The notes beneath the pieces are model-generated. The model had not been told where the DNA came from. It made no database searches and was given only the letters and a program-made list of their open reading frames with translations. A stretch of 64,000 nt of DNA, from assembly GCF_001522545.3 (NCBI RefSeq), contig NC_031783.1:8209433-8273432 (forward strand), read 5' to 3'. Below, in pieces: positions 30,101-40,780 of the stretch. The first letter of the stretch is position 1. The number at the start of each line of letters is the position of its first letter. Made by a program: the position numbers and the translations under genes. The stretch comes from Parus major. Its lineage: Eukaryota; Chordata; Aves; Passeriformes; Paridae.

Positions 30101-33100
30101 CCGGTCTGCTTGGAGTTCTTCTGATCAGGAAGAAGGCAGATCTTCACGTAGGGGTTGGAGTGAGCCATGTCTTGCCTTGCACCATCGTAAGAAATTGGAG
30201 GAGGCAGATCTTTAGCCTCAATGACTCGCACTATTAGATAATTATGCAACAGATCGTACTGTGTGCTAAAATGCAGCATGCCCAGCTGGTACTTGGACAA
30301 GATCTCCTCATCTGTCAAGGAGTCCATGTCATCGCTGTTTGAGTCAAGAGAGTACAGCCTTGGTTCAAATTTTCTAAAATAGTCATCTGGGGTGTAGGTT
30401 TTTCGCAGGATACTTGGCTGAACTATTTCTTTCTTAGCTCCTATTATTCCAAACTCGATGGGTTTGATGTCAATTAGCGGAGAACTCGGCCTCCTCGACT
30501 CCAGACCTGATCAAGAGAAACACACCAATGTGCTGGTTAGAGAGTCCAGTGAAGCAATTACAGGTGCACTTCAGCTTCTTTGGGTACAGCTTTTCTGTGC
30601 CTGTGCAATGCCAGCACAGGCTCCACAGTGGGGCTCTCCCCCTTGCACTGCCAGCAATGAACAGCCCCCTGTGCCACGCTGGGCCACGAGCCAGCCTGCA
30701 CTGCTCCCTCCCTGCCCATCTGCACCTGCAAACACCGGGCTCCTGCTTCAGCAAGGAAAACAGGGCTGGCCCCTTCCACTGTGCCTCCGCAAAGTAGGAT
30801 GAGATTTTAATCAATCTGACTTCAACTTGACTTGGTTCCCTGTCTAAAAGATGAAAGAGCAAGCACTAGAGTTTGATTTTTCTCCCCCACAAGAATTGCA
30901 TTAATGTTGGAAGGACGACCTTACTTGAAATCCGCCGCGTGAGGCTGTAAGTGGACCGTGATGTATCTGACGACGACCGCCTTCTGTCAGGGGAAACATC
31001 CTGAAGAGTGGGAGGCAGCTCGCTGATTGTATTATCAGAGTCTCCATCTTTGTCCTCATTTTGGCTGCTTATCCTGTTATAATGAGAGACCTTTGGATGA
31101 TTCAACCCAGTACAAGGAGTATATACAGAAAAACGACGTGTTCTGGCATTCTGGGGCTAATCTTGGGTGCTCGTCCCTCCATGCTGTGGGATATCTCCTG
31201 ATCTATCTGGCAAGCAAAAGGCTGAGCAACTGACTTGAGAAAAAAATAGATTCTTCACCTTTCTGCCTGTCTTTCAAACAGAGTTTTATCAGTATTAGAG
31301 CATGACACGGGCCACTAAGGCACATATAACTCAGATGTTGATCAGAAATATTATACTTCTCTCAAAGGAAAAAAATCAAACCAAAACCCCACAAACCACA
31401 AACCTCAAACAGCAGCTGCCTGCTGTAATTCATAGCTACAGTTTGGAAGCACAAACTTCACTAGGAACGAACAGAAAATCACAATGCTCAGATATCCCAA
31501 ACCTACCACACACGTCCTGGTAAAATATTGTGGGTTTGCCAGTAAAACTTCAAAACTTGATCTTACAGACATAATTCATTATTTGCTATTTATTGGCATG
31601 CCTTTTTAAATAGTTGGCTGCTTTTTATCCACTTCTATAAACCAGATGTGATTCTCAGCAGACAGTAATTTTACTGCCCAGGGATCTTGGTGGGAGCAGG
31701 GAAGTTGGCAGTATCTAAATGACAAAGCAAGTTTTGTAGCATCTTTGAGAAGCCTCCACAGAAGGCTGGCATCATAGACAAGTCCACATGTAACTCCCCT
31801 TTCAATTTGTTTAAATGTTTTTATACAAAACAGCATTCTGGTTAAAAACCCCAAGATATGACCACTGCAGTGGCTCCTGAAAGAAGTGAGGATCTCCCAG
31901 CTCTGACTGAAAGAAGGGCAGGAGCAGACAGTAACAACTGCAGGAGGTAAAGCCTGCAGCTGTGTGCTCAGAGGGGAGTGCTGCCGATGGAAATGGAATC
32001 ACACAATGGGTACATGACGTGTGGAGCATCCTGCAAAACAGCCAGGCCACCAGACAGAAAATAGCACCAGATCACAAGGAAAGCATCAGCACAAAATGAG
32101 CAAAGCAAAGGGGAATTCTGTGTGAATTCTGCTTCCAAACCAGCCTTTCTATGTGCACATCTCAGCTGGGTATAAATGAAATATATTGAATCATTTTCAT
32201 TAGTAACCAATGACTGGAGCAGAGCAAGTGATATATTCTGCAAAAAGCAGTAAACTTGCAGAAAAGCCAAAGAAGCATTAAAAAAACAAACAAACCCCCA
32301 AAACCAATTGGAAATTCTTATCCAAGCCCACAAAGTTCACAGCAGGATCCATGCAAATTTCACCAAGTCAGACTCACACAACTCATCCATACTAAAAAAG
32401 AAAACCTGTTAATAATCGAAACCAAACCCTCTGCTAAAAGGGGAGTACAATATTTGCACAGCTCTGCAGCCCATTAAGGGCAGTCCAAACCATACAGTTT
32501 GATATATAATCAGTACTTGGAACACAAATAGCTTTTTCATGCCTAAATGCAGGTCCACACAACCATCACAGGTGGCATTTGGATATGCCTGTGTTTGAGA
32601 AGCAAATGCACACAACAAAGGCAGGGTGAAAAGGGAATCAGGAAGAGAGGCATTAAGGATGTTCTACAATGGGTAAACGTAATAGTGAGTTAATAACATA
32701 CAGATGACCTTTAGTAAGGAAATTGCTACTGAGCCACAATAATTTTTCCTCAAATAAACTTTGGCTCTGGTTAAAGCAGCTCTGTTTCTGTTTAATCCAA
32801 ACCTTTGGAAAGAGGAGTCGTGTCCTGATTTCAATTCAGTCTCACAGTGTGCACTGTTTATCTTTGGGGTTTGTGTAGAATATTCCATAACAAGCAGCTC
32901 AAACATCCACCCTCATTCCCAGGCCATTTCTGCAAGGACCAGGATGCAAGTGCTCCCCATGAAATAACAAGAAGTTATTATGTTAATAATGTGCACAGTT
33001 ATGTGCACTCAGGTCAGTGCAACTGGGCTCACTGCAGGAAGGTCTGAGACTGCAAAAAATTCAGAAAGTGAGAAAAATTCATATTCTCCCAAGAGGAAGG

Positions 33101-36100
33101 GCTTAAACTTGCAGCTTTATTGTCCACTCCTGAATTTCCAGGACAATGAGGTGTCTCAGAGCTGCCAAAAGGAAAACCTAGGGCCAAAATATAAAGGATG
33201 GGTCATTAACCATGGGCATTTTGGTGTTTGCTAATTCACCAGTGAGGACCATAAAAACAGATTTCCCCTGGGGAGTGGGTAGGAAGATGAGGAAGGCACA
33301 AATTGCATCCTACACTACACCAGTGTCTCAGGCCCATGAAGAATAGGCAAGATGGAAAGATCTCAGCTGAAAATGTAGATCTATTTTTAAAACACTTTCA
33401 GGCTGCAAGCAGGGAATACAATAAATTGATTTGTCCCCAAATTCATTGCATGCATCTAAATTCAAAATATGACGATGTCAAACCTGTTTTTCATTGTAGG
33501 GGTTTCCACTAAATACAAAAGCCCCTTCTTCAAAAATAAAGATTAAAAAAAATAAAAAATACTGAAGGGTCCAATTGGCATACACAAATCTCTGAACACT
33601 TAAAAACATTAAAAACCTTATTCTAAGAACAAGTCCAAACTCTTACTCTGCTCATGCATCTACTCCAGAAATCATTCCCTACATCCAAAAATACATATAG
33701 AGATATAAAAATATACGATCAGAATTCTTTGGTTTCTGAATTCTGAGTCAACATGGGATCATTTCCACCTTAAACATGCACACAAAAAACTTGGGTCTCC
33801 TACTCGCCAGCAAACAAAATATACCAAATCTGGCTCCTGAATTTTAATTTTTTTTTCATCTTCATCTTCCAGACCCTTATTCCTCTACAGGCTCATTTTC
33901 TTTCCCCTCTTCTCTCAAGGAGTAGGGTCCCCTTGGGATTGATCCAATCACATCCCCTTGGGTCCTCTGCTTCTCCCTATCTCCTCTGTTCTCTCTGTCC
34001 TCCTCACTTAAATAATTTCTGTGCTCCCTCACCATTTTCCAGCAAAATCACCCTGGAAGCACAAAGCATTATCACATTGCCTGGCACCACTCTGGGTCCA
34101 TGCCAGCTCTAGAGGAGCCCAGAGCATTTTCAGACAATCAAAGCTTCATCTCCAACTTATACATCAATGTGTGTCAGCAGACATCCTCAGAGACCACAGG
34201 TTTGCAACTGTGTCACAGGGGATGGTGACTTCAGTGACCCTAAGGCATGGCAGTGCCCAGGTCTCCTGGCAAAGCAAAGCTTCTTCTCTCCTGTGTCCTC
34301 TCTTTTGTGCCTGCTGCCCCTCTCAGGCTTTACCTCTGGGAACTCACCTCCTCTCAGCACTAGAGCAGAACAGGGAGACCCTGACTGCACCAAACCACCT
34401 GGAGCTGGATGGAGAGATGGATAAATGGCCTGGGCTGGGGTCACAGGGACCCTTCTGAGCATCTGTAGGTGAAGCATAAAGTGCAACAGGGTTGAAGACC
34501 TGGGTTGTTTTTTACCAGAGAGTGTTGTCCTCTGTTTATGGCCATTCTAGGAAGTTATTGTAGGGGCTTTCAGATGGAGCAGGACCAGGGGGAAACAATA
34601 CAGGCTGGAGAGAGCATTTTATGAGTCCAAAGGTCTCCATGCTCTCTGCCCATGGCAAAGTCCAACTCACCTGCAAAGCCACCATACATCTGAGATTTGA
34701 GATAATACACACAGGGCTTCAGTGCTCACATCACCCCTTCAGGCAGGCAGAAGAATCCAAGAGACAAAAGCTACCCTGGTACAATCACTACACACCCCAA
34801 AACACACAGGATGTCCCTTCCACTGCTCAGCACACCAGATAAGCTCTGAATCTGCCTCTCACCACGAGCCCAGCTACTTGTTCCCAAGATGTAATTGCTC
34901 CTGCACCAATCTTTCCATGTCCAATACTGCAACCTCATCACTGTGCTCTCCTGTGCATGATGCTTTCCTATTTAGCATTGATTTTGTTTCCATTCCCCAT
35001 TAATTGCAGGTGAATCTGTTTCTGAGCATATATCAGACTCTTAAACATGCTGCTCCACATTTAAAAACCACTCTAACACATCTTGAAGACTCTATTTTTA
35101 TTGCTTCAGTATTAATTACCATCCTGTTCTGCCTGAATTCAAAGGAGTGTGTGGACAAGACTGTGATTTAAACATGAGAACATTTATTTCATGCAGCACC
35201 AAGCCAGGAACCTTCCAGAGCTGACACAGAGTAACAGCACATAAACACAGGAGTAGATAAATTACCTGAGTGCCTCAGTGCCCAGGTACCAAAGTCTGAG
35301 CATCACATGATGCACTGAGCAGGCCTCTCCTGTGCCACAAGCTCTGGACACACTGATGCTGTGTCCATCAAATGCTCTGCTCCACAAAGCCCAGCTGACA
35401 AGGCAGCCCCTAAAACACCAGAGAGCTCTGCTCCCCTCTTGGTTTTACTATTGCCTCCATGGGGTCACCTCTGTGCTGCAGATCCCTGACTGAGAGGGAG
35501 TGAAAGAGGGAAGACTTCACTGACTTCCTTTGTAGTCGATTTGCAAACATACTAATCAAAGCTCCAGATAAGGCCTGGTGCTGTGGTTCTTTAATGATTT
35601 GAGAAGAAATTCTGAAGAGTACTATGGTGACGCAGGAGATCAAGTCTTGCTAAATGAAATTTTAGATGAATTTCCCCTTCAGAGGACGTAGGAGTTATTC
35701 CTTTCATCTGCTTATATGATAAGCACCTTCACACTAGGATAAGAAAGTATTTCAAAACAACCTCATCAGCATTTCAGCCAAGTTGAAGTGCTCCAAAGGG
35801 TTGGTCCATTTGAAGAGGAAATAGGACTGAAGATGAAAGGCATCTTTAGAGAAGGGGGGCACAGCTGAACCAGTTATCAGCTTGTTATGCCAGCTTACAA
35901 AATAACCTCTGTCTTACCCATCAGAAAAGGTTTTTACAAAGATTAACCTTGCCATTTGAGTTAACAGATCTGCCCCTTTTCACCATGCCAGGAGTAGCCT
36001 GCAGCCCCACCCTGAGGAGGCTCCTGCTCTCTAAGTGGCATCCTCTGAATGCCCCATTCATATCAACACTCTGATCACAGCTGAGCACTCCTACTCCTTG

Positions 36101-39100
36101 GTTAAAGCTAGGAAAGCATGCATTGAAACTTACAGCCAGGCTGGAGTTTGAGCAGGAAAAGGTCCCAGGATTTCAACTTCATCTTCATTTGTTTGACAAC
36201 AGCTACAGTCAAAACACTTCTGACAACAATTTCTGCAAGTCCACCGGCACAGCAAGAGATCTGAGATTCGAGCAAGCAGACCCTGAAGCCATTGCAAACC
36301 AAAGTACAAGATTACAACCCATCAATCGCTATTGAGAAAAAACACTCAGCTGTATTTGTGTTTGTGTTTCTGCAACAGAACATTAAGAACTGTATTTATT
36401 TCATCCATACCAACAGACAAGTGCTATGCAGTTACCAGCCCAACCCCACTGATGCCATAACAAGGAAGGAAAATAAGCATTCTCTGCAGGTATTTCCCCC
36501 TCTAGTAGCAATATATTATTATGTAGGTTGGCAAAAAGATGATTTACAAAGCACTATGGCACAGCAGTATGCTGGAGTGGAAACATGCTTATTCCTCCAC
36601 ACACATCAACAATCTAATAGATCAGCAAACATACAACAGAAGGATTTAAAAACAGAAGGTAAGTGAAAGCTTCAATTTAATCCAGCAAGGATCTACTTAA
36701 TTAACACAGCAATGTGAACACACTTCATCCCTGTAGATGTACCAGGAATATTTGTACAATCCATACACATGAAGCATTACAGCCCAACAAACTCACCACT
36801 AATATTGATTAGCCAGAGCACACTATCCTCATGCTTCTGCTCTGCTACCATGATTAATTTAATGAAGAACCTTCAATGAGATTTTTTAGAGAATAGTTGA
36901 CCCAGAAAAGTCTTTCATGCCCTGGGTTTCTGTGGTGGCACTGGCAGCACCACTTGGAGCAGTGCTGTGTCAGCTCCCCACAAGAGTGGCAGCACCCTGT
37001 GGCCCCATTTCCATGCCATCCCCACAGCCTTCCCCCCACCTCAAAGCTCTGCCTTGAGAGGAGCAGAGAGCTCAGCCTCAGCTCATTTCCCACCTACACC
37101 AGCCCCAACTCCTGCCATTCATGACAGGGCTCATTAAGCAGCCCAAGGACACTGCTCTGGGCACGGTGGGAGATGTGCAAGGCACAGCATCTGCAGCCAG
37201 GGCCACACCACTTTACAAGTGTGACCTTCAAATGATCCTGAGAAACTGAAGAAATAAAGTGTGTGAGAGATTTTCCATAGTTATCTCCCCAAAATACTCA
37301 AGACATTTGCAGTGTTCATGAGTGTGGACCATGAGGAGGGGTTTGCTCACAGGAACCTGATCTGCAGAGAAGACTTCATAGGAACATGGCTTTTTGCTAC
37401 AGTAAAACACACATTTTTTCCATAAACAAAATCTGGGCACTGCAAACCAAAAAATTACCAGCCCAAAATGCAGTGCATTACTTATATCTAGGACATCAGT
37501 AAAGAGGCAGAAAACACGAGACAATCCCCTCAGGATGGAGCAAGGAGACAGAGCGGGGAGTGAATCATCAGATTAACTCACCTCATTTATTGGTTCCAAC
37601 TGTCCTTTTAGACATCCAGGATGAAGCAAAGGGGAACAAAATGAAAAAGACAAAAACAAGTCAGCAATGCTCAAACAACTTTAAATTTTCTGCCATGCCA
37701 TGGCCCAGCCTGGGATGAGTTTGAATTTCTGGCAAGACAGTACCTTGTAGATGTTAGAGGAAGGAGAGATCTGACCACGCATCAGCTTTTTCCTACCCAT
37801 CCCTACCAGGGCTCCTCCTGCTCTTCCTTTCCCACAACCAAAACTCCCAAACCCTTTCTGAAGCATGAAAATCCTGCTCATTGCTCCTTGCTAATGGGCA
37901 TGCAACCACTTATTTTGTTTTCTTTAGTAACCTGCCTCTAACTGCAGCAACTACTTGCTGCTGACAGCAAACCACATCCAAATTTTTCAGTGGGAAAAAG
38001 GCTTGTCTCCACATTCAGCCCATATCAATGCAGCTCCAATGCCAACTCATTAAAGCAACATTTCTAGGAAGAGGTAGAGACTGGATACTCTCCATTACAC
38101 ACACATCTCTGGGCCCCTTCAGCCTCATCCTCAGATGTAACTTGAAGAACACAAAAGATACAAGTTAAAGGCTTGAGTCCTATGCTCCCATTCAAAATCT
38201 ACAATGCAACCACCTCCCCCAGGCCACAGAGAAAATCTACAGCAAAGGAAGTAGGCGCAAAGTAGGTGAAGTAAAACACTACTAAAAAAACAGTGTTTTA
38301 TTCACAAAGCCACCCTTGGAACATTATATATACATATATAATGGACCCATTTCCTTTGGAGATTCACTAGCATTTCTGATACCTCCTGAAATGTCTTACC
38401 TATTGCATTCCCTCGATAATATCTAAGAGTTTCCTGTTTGTCCTGGCTGTCTTTGTATATGGGGAATCCTTAAAACAAAGCACCAAACCAACACATAACC
38501 ACAGAACAAAGCAATACAAAATAAAACCACAAAAAACTCCATCCTACTCCTCCAAACGTAGAAGATGGCTCCTAGCTTTACACTCATGACAAAAGCAGCC
38601 TTTTCTGAAGAAGCTGGGATGCAGAAGTTGACTTTAGTTCCAAGAACTCTCCCATGGACCATGTGTTGGTGCAAGCCTTCCTTTTAAACTTCTTGGAAGC
38701 CAGTGCTCGTCAAGAAAGCCACCACTTGTTAGGAGCAGCTAAAAGCCTAGGAGAGCTGTGGCGCAATGAGACAGGACAGTGATTACAGACACCCATGGGC
38801 CAACTGTTTAAGAAAATGCTAAATGGTTAAATGGGCTCTGTCATTCCTTATTAATGCAAAGTTGCAGCCAAAGCTAGAGTGGTTTAGCAGAGCTGCAAGG
38901 AGGATATTTGAATTGCTCTGAAACAAAGCGGCTGGATCGGTGCCACGCGATCGAACGCCGAGGCACATGTCATGCAAAGAGAGGGCTTTTCCAGGCGGCC
39001 CACAGGGACACAGCAGGCTCACATCCAGCAGCCCTCCCGGCCACCAGCAGCCACAGCCGTGGGAAGCCACCCCCGTGTGCCACCAGCCCCAAGGGCACAC

Positions 39101-40750
39101 ACAGCCACCCCACGGTACCCACAGAACGAGCCTGTGACCACCCACAAATGGGAGGGCAGGGAGAAGAACTGAGTATTACAGTGCTGAAGAGGTAAACAAG
39201 GCAACAGCACCTGTAGGGCTGAAATGCAGGGGCCCATGAAAGAAAAGCAAACACGACCACCTGTTCACCCACCTCGCTGGCACCAGGCACGAGGGGCAGG
39301 GCTGGGAAGGGCAGGGGTTCAGGAAGGGCTGCAGCAGCGGGCTGGCACCGGGGATCCCCAGGAGCACAGCAGCTGCCGTGTACTCAGCACCCCCTGGAGA
39401 AGGGCTCAGCCTCCCGGGTCCGGGGGGCACCATCAAGCTCTGCCTCGTCATCCCAATGGGCCGAGCAGAGAACAAACCAGATGGGAGTCTCCAGCCACGA
39501 GTGAACCCTCATCAAGGGCGAGGCTGGGGACAGGTCTCCATCTGCACAACCTGCTGCAGGGCCCCTGCTCCAAGTTAGCAGAGCCGCCAATCCCCGCCAG
39601 GCCATCAGACCAGTGACAACAAACCACCGTGGCAGTACCCCTAGGGATGCTGCAGCAGGGTGGGGTCCTCACTGCTCACAGACCGCGTTTTGCCCCCACA
39701 GTCACCCCAGGAAGGGCTCACAAGCTCCATCGGCAGTGGACACCGCAGCCTGGACAGACACCCATTCCCCACATCCCACCACGACTGAGCCGGTGTGGGG
39801 ATAACGGGGCGCTGCTGACGTCCCGCTCCACACCCGGGTACCCCCATCTTGTACCCGCGGGCCCCGACGGCCGTGCTGCTGCAGAGCCGCCGAGCCGGGG
39901 GGCGCCGGGACCCCCGAGCCCCGCAGGACACCTCGGGCGGGGTCCACCCGCGGCTGTTCCAGCGCGACTCCGGGGCAGCTCCCTCAGCATCGCTGCTCGC
40001 ACCCGCCGGGCGCGGCGGCGGCTCGGTCCCGGGCGGGAGGGGACCGCGGGGACACGGCGGGGCGGGCGGAGGGGGGACACGGCCCCGCGGGACGGGGGGC
40101 ACGGGTGGCGCCGGTAGCGGGGTCTGCTCTGGCACCCGCCCGGCTGGAGATGCCCTCCCGCTCGGGTTCATCGCGAACTGCGCTCGGGGCAATAGCTGGG
40201 AAGCTGGCGGCTCGGGGTCTGAAGCAGCCCGACAAAAATTCAGCCCCACAATGCTGGCAGAGCTCATCCATCACGGCGCAGCCCAGGGCGCCAGTGCCCC
40301 CCACCCGCCGGACCGTGCCCAGGCGGGGGGGCCCATCGCATCTCAGTCTGCCCGCGAGGTTCAGCATCTTCCTCCCTCCTAGAACTCCTTCTGCGGGATC
40401 GGGACGGGCTTCCACGCCCCCGGGGCCATCCCGCTCCCCCAGCAAAGAGAGGCCCGAGGGATGCTCGCCGGCCCCGCGGGGATCCTCTCCTGCCCCGGTG
40501 TCTCGCTAGCAACAGCTGCCGGCCCCGCTCCTGCCCCGGCCCCGCCCGGCCCCTCTCCGGGGGTTGCTGTCGCCTTCGGCAACTCCTCCCCAGAAGTTAA
40601 CCCGAAGTTGCGCACCCGCACCGGGCGCGGAGCACGGGGGGGCCCCGCCGCGGCACCGCACCCGTCCCGCAGACGCCGCAGAGACCCCCTCCATCCCCCG
40701 GGGAGCAGCCCCGGCCCGCCGCGCTCCGCACGCACCTGGATGTACGCCAT
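8940..40750 (-). CDS. SYT17: SYT17 (synaptotagmin 17, B/K protein), complete, 8 coding exons
   Basis: Exons (minus strand): 40736-40750, 37582-37599, 36134-36282, 30925-31073, 29887-30506, 21002-21122, 20178-20333, 8940-9136. All introns are GT-AG and all phases agree. The spliced frame is 1425 nt, giving 474 aa, the length I recall for human SYT17. The protein lacks the N-terminal transmembrane segment of classical synaptotagmins. Instead it has a cysteine cluster at residues 23-40 (eight Cys), a site expected for palmitoylation and membrane anchoring. Then come a Ser-rich linker, C2A at about 183-310 and C2B at about 321-455. Several Ca2+-ligand aspartates are replaced, so calcium-independent action is expected. 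Family literature places SYT17 at Golgi/endosomal membranes in neurons and kidney, acting in trafficking and neurite growth. Identity is very secure. Confidence 0.96.
9381..9490 (-). mobile_element. CR1-like LINE 3' end fragment
   Basis: The plus strand reads GTGTTGGAAGGGACCTGAAA, then GATCATCC, then GCTGTGGGCAGGGACACCTT, then GCTGCTCAAAGG. This follows the well-known complement of the avian CR1 3' region, so the element is inserted in minus orientation. It is severely 5'-truncated and diverged, as is usual for bird CR1. The exact ends are uncertain. Confidence 0.8.
11039..11102. repeat. T-rich / TTTTGG low-complexity tract
   Basis: About 64 bases of T runs broken by G and GGG (GGTTTTGGTGGTTTTGGG and similar) on the plus strand. 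It is simple low-complexity sequence inside SYT17 intron 7, and A-rich on the transcribed sense strand. Confidence 0.85.
15451..15541. repeat. A-rich low-complexity tract with (AAAC)n core
   Basis: About 90 bases of A runs with a CAAACAAACAAACAAAC core near 15479-15497. No transposon body is recognisable on either side. Confidence 0.85.
20178..20333 (-). CDS. SYT17: SYT17 exon 7: core of C2B
   Basis: 156 nt, acceptor TTTTTGCCAG at 20334, donor ACAG|GTAATT. It encodes residues 358-409 with DPFVKIQL, a Lys-rich KLTKTKKT strand and DPFYNESFSF. The SDPF aspartate, a calcium-ligand position in loop 1, is kept. The Lys-rich strand matches the polybasic face that binds acidic lipids in other synaptotagmin C2B domains. 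Confidence 0.95.
20334..21001 (-). other. SYT17: SYT17 intron 6 (668 bp)
   Basis: Donor GTAAAG at 21001, acceptor CCAG at 20334. It holds no recognised feature. Confidence 0.9.
21002..21122 (-). CDS. SYT17: SYT17 exon 6: inter-C2 linker and first strands of C2B
   Basis: 121 nt, acceptor TTTTCCCTGCAG at 21123, donor TCAG|GTAAAG. It enters in phase 0 and leaves in phase 1. It encodes residues 318-357: NEVELGELLLSLNYLPSAGR opens C2B, followed by a conserved strand and TDMSQGS, which keeps the first loop-1 aspartate. Confidence 0.95.
21123..29886 (-). other. SYT17: SYT17 intron 5 (8.8 kb)
   Basis: Donor GTAACA at 29886, acceptor CAG at 21123. It contains a compound CAG/GAG microsatellite (23794-23845) and a CpG-enriched stretch at about 24300-24650. 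No transposon or extra exon was recognised; exons 5 and 6 join cleanly in phase 0. Confidence 0.85.
23794..23845. repeat. Compound microsatellite (CAG)7 (GAG)10
   Basis: An uninterrupted run of seven CAG units is followed directly by about ten GAG units on the plus strand. On the sense strand of SYT17 it reads CTC then CTG. It is intronic and not translated in the SYT17 mRNA. Confidence 0.95.
29887..30506 (-). CDS. SYT17: SYT17 exon 5: linker and entire C2A domain
   Basis: 620 nt, acceptor TCTCTTGATCAG at 30507, donor TCTCAG|GTAACA. It enters in phase 2 and leaves in phase 0. It encodes residues 112-317. The linker (112-182) includes IDIKPIEFG, DDYFRKFEPRLYSLDSNSDD and the acidic SLTDEE. C2A then runs from about 183 (YQLGMLHFS) to 310 (HWWKAL). 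At synaptotagmin-1 ligand positions, SDPYVK is SNPYVK here (Asp to Asn) and KHD is RHC (Asp to Cys), while DFD at 280-282 is kept. The calcium pocket therefore looks incomplete. A single exon coding the whole C2A is typical of this gene. Confidence 0.96.
30507..30924 (-). other. SYT17: SYT17 intron 4 (418 bp)
   Basis: Donor GTAAGG at 30924, acceptor CAG at 30507. It is the shortest intron of the gene, with no recognised feature. Confidence 0.9.
30925..31073 (-). CDS. SYT17: SYT17 exon 4: Ser-rich linker
   Basis: 149 nt, acceptor CTCATTATAACAG at 31074, donor TCAA|GTAAGG. It enters in phase 2 and leaves in phase 1. It encodes residues 62-110, with EDKDGDSDNT, SPDRRRSSSDTSRSTYSL and TRRIS. The RRRSSSD and RRIS patterns are basophilic kinase-type sites. 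The linker is presumably disordered. Confidence 0.93.
31074..36133 (-). other. SYT17: SYT17 intron 3 (5.1 kb)
   Basis: Donor GTAAGT at 36133, acceptor CAG at 31074. It has AT-rich unique sequence with A-rich patches near 32.28 kb and 33.54 kb. No exon, RNA or transposon was recognised. Confidence 0.8.
36134..36282 (-). CDS. SYT17: SYT17 exon 3: N-terminal cysteine cluster
   Basis: 149 nt, acceptor GGCTTCAG at 36283, donor TGGCT|GTAAGT. It enters in phase 0 and leaves in phase 2. It encodes residues 12-60: a hydrophobic start (GLLARISDLLL), then a cluster with Cys at 23, 27, 30, 31, 34, 37, 39 and 40, then an acidic stretch NEDEVEILGPFPAQTP. The cluster is the expected palmitoylation/membrane-targeting element that replaces a transmembrane helix in this family member. 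The exon is easy to miss because it has no ATG; phase agreement with both neighbours and the 474-codon total confirm it. Confidence 0.95.
36283..37581 (-). other. SYT17: SYT17 intron 2 (1.3 kb)
   Basis: Donor GTGAGT at 37581, acceptor CAG at 36283. A fortuitous open frame at 37228-37524 was considered as an exon and rejected on phase. Nothing else was recognised. Confidence 0.88.
37582..37599 (-). CDS. SYT17: SYT17 exon 2: 18-nt microexon (LEPINE)
   Basis: Only 18 bases: TTGGAACCAATAAATGAG, flanked by AGGACAG on the 5' side and GTGAGTTAAT on the 3' side. It encodes residues 6-11, LEPINE, which fills the gap between MAYIQ (exon 1) and GLLARIS (exon 3). As I recall, human SYT17 begins MAYIQLEPLNEGF. 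Both junctions are phase 0, so skipping would remove six residues without a frameshift. The pyrimidine tract lies unusually far upstream, about 20-60 bases from the acceptor, and contains a TGC. Both features are common at regulated microexons. Confidence rests on exact phase, sequence match and total protein length. Confidence 0.9.
37600..40735 (-). other. SYT17: SYT17 intron 1 (3.1 kb)
   Basis: Donor GTGCGT at 40735, acceptor ACAG at 37600. Its first 0.9 kb (39.8-40.7 kb) belongs to the CpG island and includes a near-consensus CRE, TGACGTC, at 39816-39822. The rest is ordinary unique sequence with a short inverted repeat at 38272-38300. Confidence 0.85.
40736..40750 (-). CDS. SYT17: SYT17 exon 1: start codon, MAYIQ
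   Basis: The ATG is at 40750-40748 in the strong context GCCATGG. Only five codons precede donor ATCCAG|GTGCGT at 40736/40735. The peptide MAYIQ is the known SYT17 N-terminus. Three 10-bp repeats abut the start codon on its 5' side. The exon sits in a large CpG island, and the true exon start (5' UTR) lies somewhere to the right. Confidence 0.93.
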
Positions 40751-40780
40751 GGCTCCGCGGGGCTCCGCGGGGCTCCGCGG
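40751..40780. repeat. 10-bp repeat, three perfect copies, touching the SYT17 start codon
   Basis: The plus strand reads GGCTCCGCGG three times without change. On the mRNA strand this is CCGCGGAGCC three times, and the last copy supplies the Kozak GCC before ATG. Confidence 0.95.

Noticed and set aside
37228..37524. Minus-strand cysteine-containing frame considered as the missing SYT17 cysteine exon
   Set aside because: A CAG acceptor is present but gives the wrong phase after exons 1-2, the donor is poor and the residues do not match. The correct exon is at 36134-36282.
38272..38300. Inverted repeat TAAAACACT / AGTGTTTTA with an 11-base loop
   Set aside because: A short AT-rich stem inside intron 1 at near chance frequency, with no small-RNA or terminator role suggested by context.
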